From NCBI GenBank assembly GCA_027449965.1, contig DAIDKP010000026.1:303971-367970 (forward strand): DNA of 64,000 nucleotides. The letters are read 5' to 3'. This stretch comes from Acidobacteriaceae bacterium. GTDB lineage: Bacteria; Acidobacteriota; Terriglobia; Terriglobales; Acidobacteriaceae. Position 1 is the first letter of the stretch; every line of letters begins with the position of its first letter. Below the pieces are notes generated by a model that searched no databases, was not told the DNA's origin, and saw nothing but the letters and a program-made list of their open reading frames with translations. The translations under genes and the position numbers were made by a program. Shown one piece after another: positions 1 through 9,637 of this stretch.

Positions 1-1
1 C

Positions 2-397
2 TATGACGACTTCATCTGGGAAAAATACAAGGTCGGCGAGTGGCTCAAGGTCGAAGATCCGGAGACCGGCAAGCCCGCTGTTCGCAACATCTACTTCCCC
101 AGCAAATCCGGTCTTCACTACACCTCCACCGATCCCAACAACCCCGGCTCGGCGGAAATGGACGCCTCGGTTCAGGGGCTTCAGGCCCGTGGCGTCACCT
201 TCCTCAGTTGCCACATGGCCACCGAAGCTCAGGCCCGCGTCCTCATCCATCGCTTCAACCTCACCGCGAAGCCGGAAGAGATCGTCCACGAGATGCTCGC
301 GCACACCGTCCCCGGCGTCATCGTCGTCCCCGGCGTCGTCGGCACAGTCACCATGCTCCAGTCCGTCGGACACTTCAGCTACCTGAAGGTTATCTAA
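2..397 (+). CDS. DsrE/DsrF-like family protein, 5' partial
   Basis: The reading frame is open from the left window edge to the TAA at 395-397, so the start is missing and 131 residues are visible. The C-terminal half has a DsrE/F-like pattern: a predicted strand ending in 'FLSCHMATEAQ', with a Cys where many family members carry a conserved one, then 'VPGVIVVPGVVGTVTMLQ' and an aromatic 'GHFSYLKV' end. DsrE-like proteins are small and often carry or transfer sulfur. The gene is followed 36 bp later by a binding-protein gene and then a TsdA-like cytochrome on the same strand, which supports a sulfur-linked role. The missing N-terminus could hold a signal peptide, so its cellular location is unknown. 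Family-level call only. Confidence 0.6.
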   Translation, partial: YDDFIWEKYKVGEWLKVEDPETGKPAVRNIYFPSKSGLHYTSTDPNNPGSAEMDASVQGLQARGVTFLSCHMATEAQARVLIHRFNLTAKPEEIVHEMLAHTVPGVIVVPGVVGTVTMLQSVGHFSYLKVI

Positions 398-433
398 CCC
401 CACGGACACTGAAACCCAAAAGGAAGCACGAAC

Positions 434-1423
434 ATGAAACACATACTCACTCTCGCGGCAGTCCTCCTGGCTGCCGCGCACGCCCTCACTGCGCAGCAAC
501 CGCTCCTGCCCGCCGCCGCAGCCAGCTCCCAGCCGCTGCCGCCCTGGTCCGCCGGACACAACGATCCCGCCAGCGATCATGGCTACGCCTTCCCGGTCGG
601 CGACATCGACAACATCCCCGACCTCCACGGCAACCCCGCCGACGCGCAACTCGTCCTCTTCATCGGCGGCAACCAGTTCTTCGTCCTGCCCCAACTCATC
701 GCCCGCTTCGAGCAGCTCCATCCCGAACTCCGCGGCCACATCTTCTACGAAACCCTGCCGCCCGGCATCCTCCGCCAGCAGATTGCGCACAACAACACCC
801 TCACGCTCGGCAACTTCACCCTCCGCGTCACCCCCGATGTCTACGAAGCTGGTGCGCGCGTCCTCGACGCCATGCAATCCGCCCATCAGGTCGATGCCGT
901 CACCCGCTACGCCACCAACGATCTCGCCATCATGATCCCCGCCGCCAACCCGAAGGGCATCCACTCGCTCGCCGATCTCGCACGCCCCGATCTGCGCCTC
1001 AGCATGCCCAATCCCGCCTGGGAGGGCGTCGCGCGACAGATCGCCGCCACCCTGCGTAACGCCGGCGGCGACCCGCTCTACCAGTCCGTCTACGTCGCCA
1101 AGGTCGCCAGCGGCCAGACGCGCCTCACCCAGATTCACCACCGCCAGACGCCCATGCGCATCCTCGCCGGTCAGGCCGACGCCGGCGTCACCTGGTCCTC
1201 TGAGGTCGCCTTCCAGCAGAAGATCGGCAATCCCATCACCGCCGTCGCCATCCCCGCCGCGCAGAACGTCACCGCCATTTACGCCGCTGGAGTTCTGCGT
1301 AACGCGCCTCACCGCGCCGCCGCCGAGGCCTGGGTCCGCTTCCTGCAATCCCCCGACGCTCAGGCCGCCTATCGCAGCTTCGGCTTCCGTCCCTATGTTG
1401 CTGCAGCGGAGGTAGCGCATTGA
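434..1423 (+). CDS. Periplasmic substrate-binding protein, ModA-like fold
   Basis: 329 residues. An N-terminal signal peptide (residues 1-20, ending 'AHALTAQ') is followed by a type II binding-protein fold. 'LVLFIGGNQFFVLPQLIARFE' resembles the first strand and helix of ModA/SBP_bac_11 proteins, 'DLARPDLRLSMPNPAWEG' the central hinge segment, and 'ILAGQADAGVTWSSE' the motif after it. No permease or ATPase gene is adjacent, so it may act as an orphan receptor or redox-partner-linked protein rather than in a full ABC importer. It lies between a DsrE-like gene and a TsdA-like cytochrome, and its TGA stop overlaps the TTG start of the latter, so the two are probably translationally coupled. The ligand (oxyanion or sulfur oxyanion) cannot be read from sequence. 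Confidence 0.65.
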   Translation: MKHILTLAAVLLAAAHALTAQQPLLPAAAASSQPLPPWSAGHNDPASDHGYAFPVGDIDNIPDLHGNPADAQLVLFIGGNQFFVLPQLIARFEQLHPELRGHIFYETLPPGILRQQIAHNNTLTLGNFTLRVTPDVYEAGARVLDAMQSAHQVDAVTRYATNDLAIMIPAANPKGIHSLADLARPDLRLSMPNPAWEGVARQIAATLRNAGGDPLYQSVYVAKVASGQTRLTQIHHRQTPMRILAGQADAGVTWSSEVAFQQKIGNPITAVAIPAAQNVTAIYAAGVLRNAPHRAAAEAWVRFLQSPDAQAAYRSFGFRPYVAAAEVAH

Positions 1424-2256
1424 GCAGGGCTCGTCTCAGCCAAACTTCTCTCAGCCTGCTGCTTAGCCTCGGCATTGCTGCGCTCTACGCTGGTGCGCTC
1501 TGGTTTGGCTTCAGCCAACCGCACATCTCCACCTGGTGGAGTTTGCCCGTTGAGCCGCGTGGCACCATGCCCTGGCACGCTCCGTCCATCGAATCCGTCT
1601 CCGCTGACTCTCAGGGCGAACTCATCCGCCAGGGCCGTCGCATCTTCATCGCCACGCCGGAGTTTGCCTCCGACCACGCCCGCGCGCTCGTCAGTTGTTC
1701 CAACTGCCACATGCAGGGCGGCATCCGTCCCTACGCCTCGCCCATGGTCGGCCTGCCCACCATCTTCCCCACCTACAACAAGCGCGCAGGCCGCGTCATC
1801 ACCCTCGCCGAACGCATTCAGGAGTGCATGGTTCGCAGCGAAAACGGCACCCCGCTCAACCCGCAGGGCAGGGAAATGCGCGCTCTGCTCGCCTACATCG
1901 ACTGGCTCTCGACGCCTCAGCCCACGCGCCGCAAATTCACCGGTCGCGGCCTCGTCCCGATGCCCGCGCTCACACCCGATCCCGCGCGCGGCCAGCAGCT
2001 TTACGTCGCTCAGTGCGCCGGCTGTCACGGTCCCACCGGCGCTGGCTACACCCCTCAGTTTCCGCCGCTCTGGGGGCCAGACGCCTACAACGACGGCGCC
2101 GGCATGAATCAGATTCCCAAGATGGCCGCCTTCGTCTACCACAACATGCCGCAGAATCGCCCCGGCACCATCACCGCGCAGCAGGCCTGGGACGTGGCCG
2201 CATATATTCACAACCAGCCCCACCCGGCCTTCAACCCCGCCTACAAACACTACTGA
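1420..2256 (+). CDS. tsdA: TsdA-like dihaem cytochrome c (thiosulfate dehydrogenase family)
   Basis: 278 residues starting with TTG inside a TTGA overlap with the upstream stop. An N-terminal hydrophobic segment (about 13-32) could be a signal or membrane anchor. Two haem c sites are visible: CSNCH at 93-97 and CAGCH at 199-203. Between them 'RIQECMVRSENG' carries Cys136, 39 residues after His97. TsdA enzymes have a conserved Cys in this position that acts as the thiolate ligand of the first haem. Family members oxidise thiosulfate to tetrathionate, or the reverse, in the periplasm. The spacing and the RxxNG motif make this more specific than a generic cytochrome c, but direction and substrate are inferred. 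Upstream DsrE-like and binding-protein genes agree with sulfur chemistry. Confidence 0.68.
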   Translation: MSRARLSQTSLSLLLSLGIAALYAGALWFGFSQPHISTWWSLPVEPRGTMPWHAPSIESVSADSQGELIRQGRRIFIATPEFASDHARALVSCSNCHMQGGIRPYASPMVGLPTIFPTYNKRAGRVITLAERIQECMVRSENGTPLNPQGREMRALLAYIDWLSTPQPTRRKFTGRGLVPMPALTPDPARGQQLYVAQCAGCHGPTGAGYTPQFPPLWGPDAYNDGAGMNQIPKMAAFVYHNMPQNRPGTITAQQAWDVAAYIHNQPHPAFNPAYKHY

Positions 2257-2298
2257 AAACCGGCGCAGCCACGCGCAGCCAATCCCTTCGCGCAGCCC

Positions 2299-3345
2299 TC
2301 AATTCAAAAACAGCGTCGTATACAGCGTGTCCCGCTGCACCGGCCTGAATCCCGCGTCGCGAATAATCCGTCGCAGCTCTTCTTCCGTCGTGCAGTTGCT
2401 CGTCCCCGCTGCTTTCACCACATTCTCTTCCAGCATCACCGAACCCACATCGTTCCCGCCAAAGTGCAGTCCCAGTTCCAGCACCTTCAGCCCCTGCGTC
2501 ACCCAGCTCGCCTGCACATTCAGAATGTTGTCCAGATACAGCCGCGAGATCGCCAGCACCTTCAGATACTCGACGGAAGTCGCCTCGTCCCACCCGCGTC
2601 CGCCCAGCGCCGTATAGTTCGGCTGAAAACTCCACGGAATAAACGCTGTAAAACCGCCCGTCTCTTCCTGCAACTGCCGCACCACCTCAAAGTGGTTCAC
2701 GCGCTGCTCCATCGTCTCGCCCACCCCAAACATCATCGTCGCCGTCGTGCGCATCCCCAGTTCGTGCGCCGTCCTGTGTACGCTCACCCAGTCCTCGGTC
2801 CTGCATTTCAGCCGCGCAATCCGGTGCCTCACCTCGTCGTCCAGAATCTCTGCGCCGCCGCCCGGAATCGAGTCCAGTCCCGCCTCGCGCAGTCGCGCAA
2901 TCGTCTCCCGCAGGCTCAGCTCCGAGTACTCGGCAATCGCCAGAATCTCTGACGCCGACAGGCAGTGCAGCCATATCCGCGGAAACCGCTCTTTGATCCC
3001 GCGAAACAGCCGCTCAAACCAGTCAATCTTCAGCTCTGGATGAATTCCTCCCTGCATCAGCACGCCCGTCCCGCCCAGCGCCTCCGTCTCGGCAATCTTC
3101 TCGTAGATCGTCTCGAAGTCCAGGATGTAACCCTCCTCCGAGCGCGCTCCCTTCAGCGGCCGATAAAACGCGCAGAACGTGCAATACTCCGTGCAGAAAT
3201 TCGTATAGTTGATATTCCGGTCGATGATGTAGCTCACCACGTTCTCCGGATGCAGCCTGCGCCGCACCGCGTCCGCTTCCATGCCCACGCCAATCAGATC
3301 ATCCGACCGAAAATACTCCAGTGCCTGTTCCCGTGTAATTCCCAT
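2299..3345 (-). CDS. mqnC: Cyclic dehypoxanthinyl futalosine synthase (radical SAM)
   Basis: 348 residues. The radical-SAM cluster motif CxxxCxxC is at Cys51, Cys55 and Cys58 ('NYTNFCTEYCTFCAFYR'). The typical MqnC segments 'LMQGGIHPEL', 'SIPGGGAEIL' and 'TATMMFGVGE' follow in order. MqnC cyclises dehypoxanthine futalosine in the futalosine route to menaquinone, in the cytoplasm. Length and motif order fit MqnC better than the paralogue MqnE. The ATG has 'TGAGG' close upstream. The downstream end faces the tsdA-like gene tail to tail. A P450 gene and tmk lie upstream on the same strand, but a shared operon is not shown. No other menaquinone gene is in the window. Confidence 0.92.
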   Translation of the reverse strand: MGITREQALEYFRSDDLIGVGMEADAVRRRLHPENVVSYIIDRNINYTNFCTEYCTFCAFYRPLKGARSEEGYILDFETIYEKIAETEALGGTGVLMQGGIHPELKIDWFERLFRGIKERFPRIWLHCLSASEILAIAEYSELSLRETIARLREAGLDSIPGGGAEILDDEVRHRIARLKCRTEDWVSVHRTAHELGMRTTATMMFGVGETMEQRVNHFEVVRQLQEETGGFTAFIPWSFQPNYTALGGRGWDEATSVEYLKVLAISRLYLDNILNVQASWVTQGLKVLELGLHFGGNDVGSVMLEENVVKAAGTSNCTTEEELRRIIRDAGFRPVQRDTLYTTLFLN

Positions 3346-3380
3346 AGCCTCATTTTACGGGCAAATGCATCCTCGCTGCG

Positions 3381-4865
3381 CTACGCCCGTGCCTCCTCTC
3401 TCTCATTCATTGCTGCATCTGCACTCGCTCGACGTTCTTCCAGCCGCATCCACACCGCCCCATCTGGCCTCAGCGTGATCTTCGGCTGCAATCCGATCCG
3501 CTGCCCCGGCTCCAGCCGCAGACGCCAGCGCTGCGCCAGCGTCGCCACCACCAGCACCGCCTCCATCCACGCAAACGCCTCGCCAATGCACTGCCTGCCT
3601 CCGCCGCCAAACGGAAAATACGCAAACTTCGGTCGCCCCGCCTTTGCCTCCGCCTCAAACCGCTCCGGATTAAATCGCAGCGGCTCCGGAAAATACCGCG
3701 CATCGCGATGGACGATGTACTGACTGAAGAACACAAAACAGCCCTTCGGCAGCCGATACGGCCCAATCTCCACCTCTTCGGTCGCCTGCCTGCCCATCGC
3801 CCACGCCGGCGGATACAGCCGCATCGCCTCGGCCACTACCATCTCGGCGTACTTCAACTGCGGCAGGTCCTCCAGAGTGGCTGCGCGTGTGCCCAGCACT
3901 GCTTCCACTTCTGCTGCCAGCCGCGCCTCCACTTCCGGATGCTCGCTGACCAGCTTCCAGGCCCAGGTCAGCGCATTGGCTACCGTCTCGTACCCTGCCA
4001 GAAAGATCGTCAGTACCTCATCCCGCAGTTCACGACTGTTCAGCTTTGTTCCCTTGCTTGCCTCGGTACCATCGTCCCGCGCGGCCATCAGCATGGATAG
4101 CACATCGCCGCCAATCTCCTCGCCGCGCGCCTGCCGCGCTTCCATCTCCCGCTGCTTGTCGGCAATCATCCCATCCACCACCGCATCCAGCCTGCGCTTG
4201 GAGCGCCGGAAGCGCATCAGCGTTGGCAGTGGCAGATGCGCCGCCAGCATCCACTCCGCGCGTGGCAGCGCGATCAGCGTGTTGTAGATCTCCATCACCG
4301 CATTTGTCTCGTCGTTCACCGCCTGAATCTCCGGTGTCACCGCAGTATCAAACAGCGTTCGCGCCGTAATCTCCAGCGCCAGCCCCATCATCTCGGCGGC
4401 CACATCCACGCGCCCCCCATTCTGCCAGCCGGCGCAGCGTTTCCCGGCCAGCTCCACAATCGTTCCTGCATAGGCCTGGATGCGCTGCCTGTGAAACGCC
4501 GGTGCGGCAATCCTGCGGTGCCGCTTGTGGCTCTCCCCGTCAGCGGTAATCAGCCCTTCACCCAGCAGAATCTTCATCCGCCGCTGCGTCCGCTCCTTCA
4601 CAAAGACGCTAGCCTTGTCCACCAGCACCTCGCGGATATCCTCCGGATCGTTCAGCAGCACAATGTCATTCCACAGCAGCCGATAATGCGCCGCCCGCCC
4701 AAACTGCCGCAAATGCTCAAACAGCAGAATCGGATTCCCCGGCTTGAAAAACCGGCTGAAAAAATAAAACGGCAGATTCCACCGCAGCCCGTGCGGCAGC
4801 CGCAGCCGCCCGCGCCTCACCACCTCGACCGTATCCCCGCTGCTGAAACCTGCTCCCTCGTCCAT
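3381..4865 (-). CDS. Cytochrome P450
   Basis: 494 residues, normal for a bacterial P450. The haem loop 'FPFGGGGRQCIGEAF' has the thiolate Cys at residue 426. The I-helix 'IFLAGYETVANALTWAW' carries the oxygen-activating T replaced in context by E-T, and the K-helix ExxR is in 'VVAEAMRLYPP'. It resembles class E bacterial and cyanobacterial CYP110-like enzymes acting on fatty acids or terpenoids, but substrate cannot be assigned. No ferredoxin or reductase gene is adjacent, so electron partners must be elsewhere. It lies 38 bp downstream of tmk on the same strand. The start is uncertain because no strong ribosome site precedes the ATG. A start at this position keeps the whole N-terminal helix. 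Confidence 0.9.
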   Translation of the reverse strand: MDEGAGFSSGDTVEVVRRGRLRLPHGLRWNLPFYFFSRFFKPGNPILLFEHLRQFGRAAHYRLLWNDIVLLNDPEDIREVLVDKASVFVKERTQRRMKILLGEGLITADGESHKRHRRIAAPAFHRQRIQAYAGTIVELAGKRCAGWQNGGRVDVAAEMMGLALEITARTLFDTAVTPEIQAVNDETNAVMEIYNTLIALPRAEWMLAAHLPLPTLMRFRRSKRRLDAVVDGMIADKQREMEARQARGEEIGGDVLSMLMAARDDGTEASKGTKLNSRELRDEVLTIFLAGYETVANALTWAWKLVSEHPEVEARLAAEVEAVLGTRAATLEDLPQLKYAEMVVAEAMRLYPPAWAMGRQATEEVEIGPYRLPKGCFVFFSQYIVHRDARYFPEPLRFNPERFEAEAKAGRPKFAYFPFGGGGRQCIGEAFAWMEAVLVVATLAQRWRLRLEPGQRIGLQPKITLRPDGAVWMRLEERRASADAAMNEREEARA

Positions 4866-4902
4866 CGCGCCGCGCCCGCCTCAACCCACGTGAAGCCGCC
4901 GC

Positions 4903-5571
4903 TCAGCCCAGAATCCCCGCCGCGCGCAGCCTCGCCTCTATCTTCGTTATAACCTCGCCATGCACCGCCTGCGCATCCCCGACAGATTCCATTACCACCA
5001 CACGCAAAGGCTCCCGCTCGGCAATTGCCCGATACGCCTGATGCACGCGCTCGAAGAACGCATCCTGCTCCGCCTCGAATCGCGCTTCATCCGCACCCGT
5101 CTCGCTCTGCGCGCGCTCGTTGCGCCGTCGCGCCCGCCGCAGAGCCACCTTCAGCGGCGGCAGCAGCATCACCGTCAGGTCCGGCATCCGCTCGCCACAC
5201 ACCAGCCGATGCATCGCCTGTACGAGTTCCGCACCCAGCCCGCGACCACCCCCCTGATACGCCTCCGTCGAATCCGTAAACCTGTCGCACAGCACCACGC
5301 GCCCCGCCGCGAGCGCCGGCTCGATCACCTCGGCGAGGGACTGCGCACGATCCGCAAACATCATCGCCAGCTCCGCCCGCGCGTCCAGATTCCCCGTCCG
5401 GCTATCCAGCAGCAGCGCCCGTATCCGCTCGCCCACCGCCGTCCCGCCCGGCTGCCGCGTCACCACCGGCTCCACGCCGCGCTCCCGCAGCCACGCCTCC
5501 AGCAGCCGCATCTGCGTCGTCTTGCCCGACCCATCCACACCCTCAAAGCTCAGGAAAAACCCGCTCGCCAT
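4903..5571 (-). CDS. tmk: Thymidylate kinase
   Basis: 222 residues using the ATG that begins 'MASGFFLSFEGVDGSGKTTQ', a P-loop in the usual N-terminal place. The reading frame is open for another 37 codons upstream, but that extension has no family match and would be atypical. The DR(Y/F) motif is in 'VVLCDRFTDSTEAYQGGGRG'. Tmk phosphorylates dTMP to dTDP for DNA synthesis. The lid region contains 'RARRRNERAQ', matching the arginine-rich lid of this family. The gene starts about 140 bp from the divergent outer membrane protein gene at 5709. P450 and mqnC follow on the same strand. Confidence 0.92.
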   Translation of the reverse strand: MASGFFLSFEGVDGSGKTTQMRLLEAWLRERGVEPVVTRQPGGTAVGERIRALLLDSRTGNLDARAELAMMFADRAQSLAEVIEPALAAGRVVLCDRFTDSTEAYQGGGRGLGAELVQAMHRLVCGERMPDLTVMLLPPLKVALRRARRRNERAQSETGADEARFEAEQDAFFERVHQAYRAIAEREPLRVVVMESVGDAQAVHGEVITKIEARLRAAGILG

Positions 5572-5708
5572 TGCAATCCCTTCCGCCCACTCTCTTACGC
5601 CGGAGTCTACCATTCCGATTCCTTCCGCAACGCCCATGGGAATACCAGTTGACAAACCATCCATCCCTCGCGCGACAATCATTCGTCATTACCGGAGGAG
5701 CAATCCCC

Positions 5709-6638
5709 ATGCCTCGTCCCAGCTTTCGCCTGCTTGCCGTTGTTTTCACTGCGCTTCTGCTTGCCGCTCACAGCCCGCTCCGCGCGCAGAACCTCACCCT
5801 TGAGGGCCAGACCGGCGGCTTCATCACGCCCACCGCCTACGTCGTCCCCGTCGCACCGCATAAGCTCTTTTCCATCCCGGAACTCGGCTACCACTTCGTC
5901 GCCGCCGGCTCGGTCATCGGCAACGTACAGACCGTAAGCATCACCGAGGGCATCCATAACCTCGTCGAATTCGGTTACACCCGCAGCATCCACACCGACG
6001 GCTCCAACCCCGACTTCAGCACCCTCTGGAACTACAGCGGCATGAACATCTTTCACGCCAAAACCATCCTCCTGCGCGAAAACGCCTTCCATCGCAAATG
6101 GATGCCCGGCCTCGGCTCCGGCTTCGTCTTCCGCCTCAACGATCCCTTCGTCTCCGGCGCCATCGCCAACACCACCTACAACAACGGAGACATCTACATC
6201 GCCGCCACCAAAACCGCCCTCGACCTCAAGGTTCCGCTGCTCGTCAACGTCGGCTTCAAAATGACCAACGCCTCCATCTACGGCCTCGGCGGCCAGGCCA
6301 CACGCTTCGGCGGACGCTGGTTCGGCGGCGTCGGCTTCCCGCTGCCCGGTCCCTGGCACACCGCGCTCGTTCCCGCCGCCGGATTCACACAGGAACCCTA
6401 CCACGTCAAAAACCTCAACCAGGAAATCCCCGGCGGCGGACGCATCCCCACCACCCTCGACTACGCCGTCCGCTGGACCCAGCGCCAGAACGCACGTTTC
6501 TCCATCGACTTCGGCATCGGCCAGGTCGCCGGAAACATCGGCTCCACCACCATCCCCACCACCTCCAGCCTCGCCGTCGTCCCCGTCAACCTCGACGCCC
6601 GCCACGTCATCGGCTTCGGCGGCACCTACCGCTTCTGA
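5709..6638 (+). CDS. Predicted outer membrane beta-barrel protein of unknown function
   Basis: 309 residues. The ATG at 5709 was chosen because 'GGAGGAG' at 5694-5700 sits just upstream and because it begins a clean signal peptide ('RLLAVVFTALLLAAHSPLRA', then cleavage before QN). A longer open frame upstream overlaps tmk and is not supported. The mature part is rich in alternating aromatic/glycine strands ('WFGGVGFPLPG', 'SIDFGIGQVAG') and ends in 'GGTYRF', a terminal Phe typical of BamA-assembled barrels. I recognise no named family. It is divergent from tmk and has no obvious operon partner. Codons are strongly C-ending, as in the rest of the first 9.4 kb. Confidence 0.7.
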   Translation: MPRPSFRLLAVVFTALLLAAHSPLRAQNLTLEGQTGGFITPTAYVVPVAPHKLFSIPELGYHFVAAGSVIGNVQTVSITEGIHNLVEFGYTRSIHTDGSNPDFSTLWNYSGMNIFHAKTILLRENAFHRKWMPGLGSGFVFRLNDPFVSGAIANTTYNNGDIYIAATKTALDLKVPLLVNVGFKMTNASIYGLGGQATRFGGRWFGGVGFPLPGPWHTALVPAAGFTQEPYHVKNLNQEIPGGGRIPTTLDYAVRWTQRQNARFSIDFGIGQVAGNIGSTTIPTTSSLAVVPVNLDARHVIGFGGTYRF

Positions 6639-6828
6639 GGCCCCTGTCGGCGGACCCCTGACGACTGACCCCTGCCAACTCATCCCGTGGCAGGCAATTA
6701 TTGGCATCTGTGCCATACTGCAATTCCATCCCCGGCCTGCGTCCGGATCGCAGCCATCGGGCAAGCGCAAAGGATTACTACTCAGTTATCCTTTCGTCAT
6801 ATTTTCGTTGGCAGGAAAATTAATACCA

Positions 6829-6847
6829 CCCCCCCTGGGGGGGGGGG
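6829..6847. repeat. C7-T-G11 homopolymer inverted repeat
   Basis: Seven C, one T and eleven G in a row form a self-complementary core, flanked by 'CCA' on the left and 'TAACC' on the right. As RNA it could form a strong hairpin, and the G-tract could stack. It lies about 190 bp after the barrel-protein stop. Length of such runs is prone to replication slippage and to sequencing error. Confidence 0.75.
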
Positions 6848-6964
6848 TAACCGGGTTAATAGCAAACCAGTAACCAGTCAAAAACCACGCAAACCGTTGA
6901 ATCATCGATAGTTCATTCCAATTCTTCCATCTCTTCGCTGCGCAGGCATCCAAACCCAGCCCGC

Positions 6965-7066
6965 GACCAGCGGGAGCGGCAAATGCGCGAACGCGCGTCT
7001 GCTGCATGCAATGCCGACCAACGGGAGCGGCAAATGCGCGAACGCGCGTCCGCTGCATGCAATGCA
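6965..7066. repeat. Two tandem copies of a 51-bp unit
   Basis: Unit 1 (6965-7015) and unit 2 (7016-7066) align over 51 bp with three differences, at positions 6, 36 and 51 of the unit. Each contains 'GGGAGCGGCAAATGCGCGAA' and ends in 'CTGCATGCAATGC'. The period is a multiple of three, but no protein family is visible on either strand, so a regulatory or duplicated non-coding segment is more likely. Confidence 0.85.
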
Positions 7067-7188
7067 ATGCTGAGCAGTTATGATGGAACAGGCTGGTCCG
7101 TGCATCTCTGCGCGCGCCCGTCCACATCCGGCCGCTCTTTGCACACGCTCTGCCCGGCCCATTTTTCTCAGCAGCTAAGGACGCATCC

Positions 7189-8289
<1,101 letters not shown>

Positions 8290-8327
8290 GCCGTCTCAGC
8301 GCCGAATAACCCCAATCCCGCACCACC

Positions 8328-8362
8328 CGCCGCCGGTTTTTCCACAACCGGCGGCAACTTTT
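8328..8362 (+). terminator. Rho-independent terminator after ychF
   Basis: A 10-bp perfect stem (8329-8338 with 8346-8355, GCCGCCGGTT/AACCGGCGGC) with a 7-nt loop is followed by 'AACTTTT'. It lies 38 bp past the ychF stop. Confidence 0.7.
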
Positions 8363-8511
8363 GCCAGCCCCGTGTGTCTATCTCGCCAGAAACGCCGCCT
8401 CCGGTCTGTCAACCTGCTTCAGAATTTCCCGTCTGAACTGTGCAGGACGCAACCGAAGCGGCCCAGGCAGGCATCCCGAAAGCACCCGATGCCGCAGACA
8501 GGAGCACGACC

Positions 8512-9453
8512 ATGAAACTTCCCCACGTGAAATCTTCCCGCATCCTTCCCATTCTGCTTTTCGCCCTCATCGCCACGCTTTTCCCGGCGACCTCCCGCGC
8601 CGCCGTCTTCGTCAGCGTCGGCATCGCCCCTCCCGCACTGCCCGTCTACGTGCAGCCCATCTGCCCACAGCCGGGCTTCATGTGGACTCCCGGCTACTGG
8701 GGCTACGGCCCAGCAGGCTACTACTGGGTTCCTGGCGTATGGGTCGCCCCGCCCGCCATTGGCATGCTCTGGACGCCGCCCTACTGGGGCTGGGGAGCAG
8801 GAGCCTACATCTTTCACCCCGGCTACTGGGGCCCGCACGTCGGCTACTACGGCGGCATTAACTACGGCTTCGGCTACATGGGCGTCGGCTTCGTCGGCGG
8901 TTACTGGCACGGCGGCGGATTCTACTACAACCGCGCCGTCATGAACGTCAACACCACCGTCATCCACAACACTTACATCAACCGCACCGTCGTCAACCGC
9001 TACACCGTCAACAACGTCAACCACATCGCCTACTCCGGCGGTCCCGGCGGCATCAACCATCCTCCATCGCCCCAGGAGCGCATGGCCGCCAACGAGCAGC
9101 ACGTCGGCGCAACCTCCGCTCAGGCGCAGCACATGCAGTCCGCCGCCAGCGACCCGCAGCAGCGCTTCAGCGCCAACCACGGCCAGCCAGCCGTCATGGC
9201 AAGGAGCACGATCCATGCGCGCAGCTTCAACCAGCAGCAGAGAATCGCTCAAGGATTGCGAACAGGGCAACTCAGTTCCGGTCAGGCGGCCAGGGACTTG
9301 AATCGTCAGCAGAACATTCACAACTCCGTCGTAGCAGATCGCCGCGCCAACGGGGGCAGATTGACACCCCAACAGCGGCAGAACATTAACCGCAGGCAGA
9401 ACAATGCAAGCCGCCAGATCTATCGCCAGCGCCATGACGGTCCGCGTCGTTGA
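8512..9453 (+). CDS. Secreted WXXGXW/YXWG-repeat protein
   Basis: 313 residues from the ATG at 8512, preceded by 'GGAGCACGACC'. A signal peptide ends near 'ATSRAAVFVSV'. Residues about 40-140 are rich in the repeats 'WTPGYWGYGP', 'WVPGVWVAPP', 'WTPPYWGWGA' and 'FHPGYWGPHVG'. These recur in YXWGXW/WXXGXW envelope proteins of Acidobacteriota and Proteobacteria. The middle is Asn/Val-rich ('VNTTVIHNTYINRTVVNRYT') and the C-terminus Gln/Arg-rich ('LTPQQRQNINRRQNN'), suggesting a sticky or matrix-associated tail. Function is unknown. It is flanked by a terminator on each side, so it is a single-gene unit. Confidence 0.75.
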   Translation: MKLPHVKSSRILPILLFALIATLFPATSRAAVFVSVGIAPPALPVYVQPICPQPGFMWTPGYWGYGPAGYYWVPGVWVAPPAIGMLWTPPYWGWGAGAYIFHPGYWGPHVGYYGGINYGFGYMGVGFVGGYWHGGGFYYNRAVMNVNTTVIHNTYINRTVVNRYTVNNVNHIAYSGGPGGINHPPSPQERMAANEQHVGATSAQAQHMQSAASDPQQRFSANHGQPAVMARSTIHARSFNQQQRIAQGLRTGQLSSGQAARDLNRQQNIHNSVVADRRANGGRLTPQQRQNINRRQNNASRQIYRQRHDGPRR

Positions 9454-9588
9454 CGAGCGCCCGGACTCCACGATGACCAGCGAGAAACTGGCGGCTGTAT
9501 TCGCCATCGTTCGAAGAGGAATGGAGCCACGAACGCAATCCGACTCCCACCCCCACGGTCGCTGGTAACCCGCACCCTCCTCACAAAC

Positions 9589-9624
9589 AAAATCCGCCGC
9601 CTGACCTCTCAGGCGGCGGATTTT
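9589..9624. terminator. Bidirectional terminator between convergent genes
   Basis: A perfect 16-bp inverted repeat (9589-9604 with 9609-9624) with a CCTC loop. It has A-rich left and T-rich right ends, so it can serve both the WXXGXW gene on + and the membrane protein gene on -. Confidence 0.85.
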
Positions 9625-9637
9625 CGTTGTCACTGAA

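Larger units (their letters stand above)
6639..7188. other. 550-bp gap without a credible gene, with homopolymer hairpin and tandem repeat
   Basis: Frames here are open but have no family signal. The gap holds a C7-T-G11 run (6829-6847) within a longer inverted AT/GC segment, and a duplicated 51-bp unit (6965-7066). The ychF ribosome site 'TAAGGA' is at 7176-7181. No tRNA-like fold was seen. Confidence 0.6.

Noticed and set aside
40..1059. 339-codon open frame overlapping the DsrE-like and binding-protein genes
   Set aside because: Arg/His/Pro-rich product, no family features, and fully overlapped by two well-supported genes. It is a high-GC shadow frame.
5679..6770. 363-codon open frame antisense to the barrel protein
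   Set aside because: Gly/Asp/Val-rich repetitive composition typical of the antisense of a GC-rich gene. No ribosome site.
6965..7066. Possible CRISPR-like array
   Set aside because: Only two directly adjacent units without unique spacers and no cas genes, so it is a simple tandem duplication.
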